The notes under the pieces were generated by a model that saw only the letters and a list, made by a program, of their open reading frames with translations, did not search any database and was not told the origin of the DNA. Of a DNA stretch of 8,518 nt, positions 4,908 to 8,518 are shown piece by piece. Location of the stretch: NCBI GenBank assembly GCA_963975135.1, contig CAXBGQ010000132.1, forward strand, positions 1 through 8,518, read 5' to 3'. This DNA is from Alterinioella sp963975135. GTDB lineage: Bacteria; Pseudomonadota; Alphaproteobacteria; Rhodobacterales; Rhodobacteraceae. The translations under genes and the position numbers were made by a program. The first letter of the stretch is position 1, and the number at the start of each line of letters is the position of its first letter.

Positions 4908-5621
4908 ATGCGCTGGATCTTCCCCCTCCTGCTGGCATTGGTTGGCATGGGCGCGCCCGCGGTTCAGGCAGGGCCGTGGGCGCGCGCGCCCGGCGAGGGA
5001 TTTCTGTCCTTTTCGCAAAACATGTCGACAAGCGCCGAGGCGCTGGCCTCTGGCACGGAACAAATAAGCGCCTATTCCTCGATCTATGCTGAATTGGGGC
5101 TGGGGCGGCGATTGACGCTTGGGCTTGATTTCGGCCGCGGCGAATTTACCGACGAGGCCATTTTATTTCTGCGCCGCACCCTGACACGGCCGGATGCGCG
5201 GATTCAGGTGGGCGTTGATCTCGGCTATGGCGAACGTCGTGTGGACGTTTTGGGCGAAAGCCAATTGGCGCGTATCGGCCTGTCCGTCGGACGCGGCTTT
5301 GATGCTGCGGCGCTGGATTGGCTGCCGATGGGGATGACCGGCGGGTGGGTCGGGCTTGATGCGATTGCCGTCTATGACCTGACCCGCGATGAACGGCGCT
5401 GGAAGGTTGAGGCCACGGTCGGCCTGCGCCCGACCGAACGGGTGTCGCTGATGCTGCAAGTCATCGCCGAGGAATGGCCAGGGGCAGAGGTCAGTTTTGG
5501 TCTGAACCCGTCGGTGGTGTTCCAGATCCGCGAGGGCACCTCGATCGAACTGGGCGCGCGCACCAGCTTGGGGGATGATCCGCGGATCGGCCTCGAACTG
5601 GGGCTGTGGCACCAGTTTTGA
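4908..5621 (+). CDS. Outer-membrane beta-barrel protein, 237 aa, unrecognised family
   Basis: The protein has a clear signal peptide: MRWIFPLLLALVGMGAPAVQA, with predicted cleavage after Ala21. The mature part alternates polar and hydrophobic residues with many Gly and short turns: SSIYAELGLGRRLTLGLDFG, then RIQVGVDLGYG, WKVEATVGLRP, VSLMLQVIAEEW, SIELGARTSLGDD and RIGLELGLWHQF. About ten amphipathic strands can be read, and the C-terminal Phe after W-H-Q fits the BAM-recognised last strand of outer-membrane proteins. No enzyme motif or named family is recognised; a role in surface structure or export of the divergent Flp-like protein is only a guess. The ATG at 4908 lacks a Shine-Dalgarno, but it is the only start that yields the signal peptide. 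Confidence 0.8.
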   Translation: MRWIFPLLLALVGMGAPAVQAGPWARAPGEGFLSFSQNMSTSAEALASGTEQISAYSSIYAELGLGRRLTLGLDFGRGEFTDEAILFLRRTLTRPDARIQVGVDLGYGERRVDVLGESQLARIGLSVGRGFDAAALDWLPMGMTGGWVGLDAIAVYDLTRDERRWKVEATVGLRPTERVSLMLQVIAEEWPGAEVSFGLNPSVVFQIREGTSIELGARTSLGDDPRIGLELGLWHQF

Positions 5622-5724
5622 TCCGCGCATCGGCCATTTTCCGTGGGCCACGGGCTTGGACGAATGGTTATGTTCATAAAAAACGCCCGCCATGTTATTG
5701 CCGATAAGGCAAGGAGGCGCGGAG

Positions 5725-6225
5725 ATGTCAGAGGCCAGGCCAAACCTGTTGGAAACCGGCGAAACATCGCGGTCGCTGGCGCAGCATCTTTTGCGCTCGG
5801 CCCGGCATGGTGCGCTTGGTGTCCTCTGTCCCGACACCCAAACACCCCATGTGACCCGGGTTTGTGTGGGCACCGCGCCCGATGGCATGCCGGTCACGCT
5901 GGTTTCGGAGATTTCGCTGCACACCGACGCGCTGCGCAAAAACCCGGCCTGCTCGCTTCTGGTTGGGGAACCGGGCGGGCGCGGCAACCCGTTGACGCAT
6001 CCGCGTCTGACATTGCAGTGTTCGGCCCGGTGCGCCGATAAGGACGCCCTGAAGCAGCTGTTCCTTTCGCAACACCCGAAGGCCACGCTCTACTATGATT
6101 TCAGCGACTTCATCATGATGCGGCTGGAGGTTCTGGCGGCGCATCTGAATGGCGGTTTTGGCAAGGCCTACAGGCTTGCGCCCGGCGACCTGGACGTCGG
6201 GCAGACCGCGCCCACGCATCCATAA
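5725..6225 (+). CDS. HugZ-like, pyridoxamine 5'-phosphate oxidase-fold protein, 166 aa
   Basis: The protein is a split-barrel flavin- or haem-binding-fold protein. Visible family features are 'SLAQHLLRSARHGALGVL' (17-34), a 'dG.P..LVSEISLHTDALRKNP' segment (54-74; the S.L.HT.N pattern), 'SLLVG' (77-81), 'NPLTHPRLTL' (88-97), 'FLSQHPKATLYYDFSDF' (113-129) and a closing 'NGGFGKAYRL'. This order is typical of HugZ-like proteins, some of which degrade haem for iron while others are simple FMN oxidoreductases. No haem-uptake genes are adjacent, so the activity is left open. The frame is open to an ATG at 5692, but ATG 5725 has AAGGAGG 7 bases before it and is preferred. It starts 103 bases after the barrel gene. 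That gap holds a short CCGTGG/CCACGG palindrome but no convincing terminator. Confidence 0.85.
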   Translation: MSEARPNLLETGETSRSLAQHLLRSARHGALGVLCPDTQTPHVTRVCVGTAPDGMPVTLVSEISLHTDALRKNPACSLLVGEPGGRGNPLTHPRLTLQCSARCADKDALKQLFLSQHPKATLYYDFSDFIMMRLEVLAAHLNGGFGKAYRLAPGDLDVGQTAPTHP

Positions 6226-6297
6226 GCTGCATTGCCAAAGCCCCCTGAACCCGTCACCATTGCGTAACAGCCCCATTTCAGAGGCAGGCGTGCGCTT

Positions 6298-6792
6298 ATG
6301 TCAGACCCGCAGATTGACCCCGACCTTGTTGGCATCTGGATCATCCCCGGCGAGCCCGCAACCTTCGAGGTCGGCCCCGATGGCGGCTATCATATTGCCG
6401 AAGCGGCGGCGAATTTTTCCTTCTTTCGCGGTGGCCAGTTCCTGAAATGGGGCAATACCGAGCTGGAACGGATCCTGGGCAGCGGTGACCGGATCGAGGG
6501 CGTCTGGCGGGCGCGCGACAATGGCGATGAATGGTATTTCCGCCCCGATGGCAGCTACACGCTGCATTGGCCCGATGGCGAGGAGGCGCATGGCATCTGG
6601 GCGGTGCAGGAGGATGGCGCGAAATTATGGACGCGCGAGGAATTGGGGCGGATCGACACCACAGGTGCCGAGGTCAGCTTTCACCTGCATTCCGGCACTC
6701 CCATTCGCTATGGCTACACGGTCGATGAAAAGAAATGGACCCTGATGAATCCTGAAACCTGGGTCGTGCTGGTCGAATATCACCGGCCCTGA
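6298..6792 (+). CDS. Uncharacterised beta-rich protein with internal 56-residue repeat, 164 aa
   Basis: I do not recognise a named family. No signal peptide or membrane segment is visible, so it is probably cytoplasmic. The sequence is rich in Trp, Gly and Asp and contains a repeat: G12-I-W14 followed by P27-D-G-G-Y31, then G68-V-W70 followed by P83-D-G-S-Y87, both with the same internal spacing and an offset of 56 residues. A third G99-I-W101 begins another unit without the PDGxY. Such G.W...F..DG.Y patterns occur in lipocalin-like and other small beta-barrel or beta-sheet domains. The ATG at 6298 has only an AGGCG seven bases upstream. It follows the HugZ-like gene after 72 bases and is closed by a strong hairpin terminator. 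Coding is supported by GC-rich third positions and the repeat. Confidence 0.78.
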   Translation: MSDPQIDPDLVGIWIIPGEPATFEVGPDGGYHIAEAAANFSFFRGGQFLKWGNTELERILGSGDRIEGVWRARDNGDEWYFRPDGSYTLHWPDGEEAHGIWAVQEDGAKLWTREELGRIDTTGAEVSFHLHSGTPIRYGYTVDEKKWTLMNPETWVVLVEYHRP

Positions 6793-6794
6793 AC

Positions 6795-6837
6795 AAAAAA
6801 CGGCGGCCCACAGATCATGCGGGCCGCCGCCTGTTTT
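6795..6837. terminator. Bidirectional Rho-independent terminator
   Basis: A perfect 9-base stem, CGGCGGCCC (6801-6809) and GGGCCGCCG (6821-6829), encloses an 11-base loop. On the plus strand it is followed by CCTGTTTT, a moderate T tract. On the minus strand it is followed by six consecutive T (complement of 6795-6800), a strong tract. It lies between two convergent genes, ending the uncharacterised plus-strand gene 3 bases after its stop region and the beta-helix gene on the minus strand. Confidence 0.88.
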
Positions 6838-6846
6838 CTCAGCCCC

Positions 6847-8518
6847 TCAGACCGTGTCGGCGCGCGCCGTCAATTGCACCGATCCATGCACCGGCTGCGA
6901 CCAGTTCACCCGGATCGACCCGCGCCCAACGCCGATGCGCGTGGTGCAATAGGGCATCGTGTAGACGGCCACATTGGACGGTGATCGCACCGCACCCTCG
7001 GGTTGCACCGAAACCGCCACGCGGGCCTCACAATCGAAGGGCAGGTAATTGCGCAGGTCGACCTCCCAGGTGGCCGTATCCGAGGCTTCCGTGACTTTCA
7101 CCGTGACCGGATTTTGCGCATTCTTGGCAACCCCGTGATAAACATTTCCGGTCATCAGGAAATTGCGCGCCCGGCTGTTATCCAAAGGCGCAATGCTGTC
7201 ATCCACCCCTTCGGCGGCATCCAGTGCAGTGCCGTTCAGGTGCTTGAAAACATTGTCGCAGATCGACAACCCATTGATGTAGTGATCCGGGCCATAGGGT
7301 TTGATCTGAATGAAATTCGACCAGTTTGCGATACCATTGGCGGTAAAGATATTGGCGTTGATCGTCAGCCCGCCAAAGGAAAACTCACCCGACATTTCAG
7401 GGGAGGCGTCATGTTCATTGCCCCATTCGATGAAACTGTTGTCGATGTAGTTTCCGGTGATCGTGGTTTTGACATTGGTGTTGGTCAGCACGATCCCGGC
7501 GGTAATCAACCCGTTTGGCTCGCTGTCACCCTGGAACCAGTGGTTGCCTGTTATCAAATTGCCATTCCCGCCAAAGACGCCGAAATGCTTGAACTTGACC
7601 GACCGGTTATTGCGGATCTTCACATCGTTGGAATTGGTGTTGAAGGCAATCGTGGTGCGGTCCTGTACGCGCAGGGTCTGCTCGCTTGACAAAAACTGGT
7701 TGCGATCCAACAGCATGCCCGCGCACCCGCCATCGATCGAGGTGATACCGCGATCCTTGGGGCCGGTGAAAAAGCAATCTCTGACATGGAAGATCAGGCC
7801 ATCGGTCGGCAGCATGATGGCGCTGGCCCGCCCGGCGCAGACAAATTCAACCTTCGAGATTGAAAAGCGCTGCAATTGCTCGAAGCCGGAAAAATCGAGG
7901 ATGTATTTGAACCGGGTGAACGTATAGCTCTGACTGCTCGGCGGAACACCGAGCGGGCTGGACAGAAAGACCCGGCCCGCCGCGACATTGATGGCGCGCA
8001 CATAGATCTCGCGGCCCACGCCCTGATTGGCGGTGACCAGCGATCCGATCGGGATCGAGTCGGCATTGGTCACATTGTCCAGCCGGTCGGGGTTCGACGC
8101 CGACCAGGTTGCGTTGCGCGTGACAACGGTGTCATCCCAGTTCGGGCTGTCGACAACACTGAATTGTCCGTTCTGGATGCTGCGTTGGTTGGCGTAGGTG
8201 TTCTTGTTGCCGACAATCGCCTGCATGTCGATCGGCGCATCCAGCAACACACGCCGCCCGCCCAGATCGAACACATCGTGATCGCCGTTGTTCAACATGG
8301 CCTGAAAGCCCTTCTTGAACCCCTGAACCTCGTCGCCACCAAAGGCATCGGCATAGCTTGGCAGGTCGAAATTATTGGTCAGAACCAGCCGCGCGCCATC
8401 GGGCATCGACAGATCGCCCTGGAACCGCACCGGGCTTTGCATCGTCAGGTTCGAGGCAATGCGATAGGTGCCCTCGGACACCAGAACCTCACGCCCATCC
8501 GCGGCCGCATCGGCGGCG
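6847..8518 (-). CDS. Right-handed beta-helix / pectate-lyase-superfamily protein, 5' end off the window (556 residues seen)
   Basis: The reading frame stays open to the window edge. A GTG at 8481 lies inside it but is not the start, because the residues before it (DAAADGREVLV) join SEGTYRI to form the A.aA...g..V.vP.GTY.I entry of Pectate_lyase_3/glycoside hydrolase 28-related domains. The middle carries parallel beta-helix rungs rich in N, G and D: 'DVKIRNNRSVKFKHFGVFGGNGNLITGNHW', then 'TTITGNYIDNSFIEWGNEHD' and 'LSICDNVFKHLNG'. The last 100 residues (from about 'VTVKVTEASDTATWEV') form a separate beta domain. The protein may be a polysaccharide-degrading or -binding surface protein, or a spike/fibre of a phage or gene transfer agent; the sequence does not decide. 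Catalytic residues cannot be assigned with confidence. A strong terminator follows the stop. Confidence 0.88.
   Translation of the reverse strand, partial: AADAAADGREVLVSEGTYRIASNLTMQSPVRFQGDLSMPDGARLVLTNNFDLPSYADAFGGDEVQGFKKGFQAMLNNGDHDVFDLGGRRVLLDAPIDMQAIVGNKNTYANQRSIQNGQFSVVDSPNWDDTVVTRNATWSASNPDRLDNVTNADSIPIGSLVTANQGVGREIYVRAINVAAGRVFLSSPLGVPPSSQSYTFTRFKYILDFSGFEQLQRFSISKVEFVCAGRASAIMLPTDGLIFHVRDCFFTGPKDRGITSIDGGCAGMLLDRNQFLSSEQTLRVQDRTTIAFNTNSNDVKIRNNRSVKFKHFGVFGGNGNLITGNHWFQGDSEPNGLITAGIVLTNTNVKTTITGNYIDNSFIEWGNEHDASPEMSGEFSFGGLTINANIFTANGIANWSNFIQIKPYGPDHYINGLSICDNVFKHLNGTALDAAEGVDDSIAPLDNSRARNFLMTGNVYHGVAKNAQNPVTVKVTEASDTATWEVDLRNYLPFDCEARVAVSVQPEGAVRSPSNVAVYTMPYCTTRIGVGRGSIRVNWSQPVHGSVQLTARADTV

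Noticed and set aside
5639..5655. CCGTGG/CCACGG palindrome after the barrel gene as a terminator
   Set aside because: The loop would be a single base, the stem is short and no T tract follows.
5163..6086. 307-codon minus-strand open frame across the barrel gene, the intergenic region and the HugZ-like gene
   Set aside because: It lies antisense to two well-supported genes, its product is compositionally odd (Arg/Pro/Ser/Cys-rich) with no family features, and it is explained by the high GC of the complementary strand.
7003..7689. 228-codon plus-strand open frame inside the beta-helix gene
   Set aside because: It looks superficially protein-like (many I/V/D) because it mirrors the Asn/Asp-rich repeat strands, but it has no ribosome site and lies wholly antisense to a gene with clear beta-helix character.

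Overview
The window is GC-rich (low-AT coding sequence with mostly G/C third positions) and its gene set points to an alphaproteobacterium of the Rhodobacteraceae/Roseobacter group. The pointers are a Flp-like protein with the 'SGAxTVD' N-terminus, a DUF5665 membrane protein, a CtaG-type oxidase assembly factor, a HugZ-like protein and CtrA-like operator boxes. This assignment is inference from family resemblance, not a database result. No rRNA, tRNA, CRISPR array, insertion sequence or integrase is visible, and no gene-free stretch exceeds 300 bases.

Left part (1-2348). On the minus strand lie the 5' end of a probable sugar phosphate isomerase/epimerase and, upstream of it, a small TFIIB-type zinc-ribbon protein. 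A 269-base divergent intergenic region (474-742) holds a dyad that looks like a MerR-family metal-sensor operator between a TTGAAC -35 box and a weak -10 box. It points to a plus-strand pair: an exported DUF411 metal-binding protein and a CtaG-like cytochrome c oxidase copper-assembly membrane protein.

Middle (2374-4752, all minus strand, listed in transcription order). A Flp-pilin-like protein comes first, then TrmL (tRNA wobble 2'-O-methyltransferase), a small ABM-fold monooxygenase-like protein, CutC and a DUF5665 membrane protein. The last three are linked by 4-base start/stop overlaps (TTGA, then ATGA) and should be one translationally coupled unit. DUF411, CtaG and CutC give this part a copper-handling flavour, although they sit on opposite strands.

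Right part (4753-8518). An AT-rich 155-base divergent region separates the Flp-like gene from a small outer-membrane beta-barrel protein. It carries two TTAG-N7-TTAAC boxes exactly 20 bases apart, close to the CtrA consensus (TTAA-N7-TTAAC). Plus-strand genes follow for the barrel, a HugZ/pyridoxamine-phosphate-oxidase-fold protein and an unrecognised beta-rich protein with a 56-residue internal repeat. A bidirectional hairpin terminator separates these from a convergent, large right-handed beta-helix (pectate-lyase-superfamily) protein whose N-terminus runs off the window.

Most genes are ordinary accessory or housekeeping genes. The two parts most worth a second look are the divergent Flp-like/beta-barrel pair with its tandem CtrA-like boxes, and the MerR-like operator ahead of DUF411-ctaG.
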